In this document: piece by piece, positions 13,990 to 14,028 of the stretch
How positions within the stretch are numbered: position 1 is the first letter of the stretch
Layout of the letters: each line of letters begins with the position of its first letter
Assembly (NCBI GenBank): GCA_946539635.1
Contig: CAMNHS010000026.1
Span: 1 to 14,028, forward strand
Source of the DNA: an uncultured Prevotellaceae bacterium
Lineage (GTDB): Bacteria > Bacteroidota > Bacteroidia > Bacteroidales > Bacteroidaceae
Direction of reading: 5' to 3'
DNA: 14,028 nt
Program-made: the position numbers and the translations under genes
Notes under the pieces: model-generated
The model's input: the letters and a program-made list of their open reading frames with translations, nothing else
Database searches by the model: none
What the model was told of the DNA's origin: nothing

Positions 13990-14028
13990 ATATTTCAGGG
14001 CCTGAAATATATATTCCAAGGCCTGAAA
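13990..14028. repeat. Palindromic repeat of 21-bp period, cut by window end
   Basis: ATATTTCAGG-G-CCTGAAATAT (13990-14010) is a perfect palindrome with 10-bp arms. From 14011 the sequence ATATTCCAAGGCCTGAAA repeats the first 18 bases with two changes, so the unit period is 21 bp. The repeat continues to the last base, and its true size cannot be seen here. Confidence 0.7.

Noticed and set aside
1..14028. CRISPR arrays, tRNA or rRNA genes, insertion sequences, toxin-antitoxin or phage-defence genes
   Set aside because: No regularly spaced repeats, cloverleaf-like segments, transposase motifs or defence families were recognised on reading the window.

Overview
The window looks like chromosomal DNA of a Bacteroidota member, most likely of the Prevotella group. 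The evidence is threefold. Several upstream regions carry the Bacteroidota promoter form (TTTG, about 20 nt, then TAnnTTTG). The protein families are typical of the phylum (Porin_10-type putative porin, DUF4468, short TonB-dependent receptor). The Rnf gene order is B-C-D-G-E-A. Coding style looks even throughout, and I see no insertion sequence, phage, tRNA, rRNA or CRISPR array.

Left block, minus strand (4181 down to the left edge): a compact operon of an RluA-family pseudouridine synthase, a DUF4468-like exported or anchored protein, a 70-residue two-helix membrane protein, and a large putative porin that runs off the left edge. Junctions are an ATGA overlap, 14 nt and 2 nt, so the genes are probably co-transcribed and partly translationally coupled.

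Central block, plus strand (about 4309 to 9841): a near-consensus promoter, a 65-residue four-cysteine single-helix membrane protein in the place where related genomes usually have an RseC-like gene, then complete rnfB, rnfC, rnfD, rnfG, rnfE and rnfA. RnfB and RnfC carry the iron-sulfur clusters, RnfD and RnfG the covalent-FMN motifs, and RnfA and RnfE the intramembrane cysteines. Together they form the ferredoxin:NAD+ oxidoreductase ion pump. Downstream are two weaker hairpin regions and a very strong intrinsic terminator.

Right block, plus strand: a separate promoter drives a short TonB-dependent outer-membrane receptor and, directly abutting it (TAA then ATG), an exported DUF362 protein with a CDCxxH motif. 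After a weak terminator, another near-consensus promoter drives a 309-residue predicted outer-membrane beta-barrel protein, closed by a strong terminator. The window ends inside a 21-bp-period palindromic repeat.

The main points for a second look are the four-cysteine protein heading the rnf operon, a second flavinylation-like motif in the RnfG tail, the receptor/secreted DUF362 pair, and the truncated palindromic repeat at the right edge.
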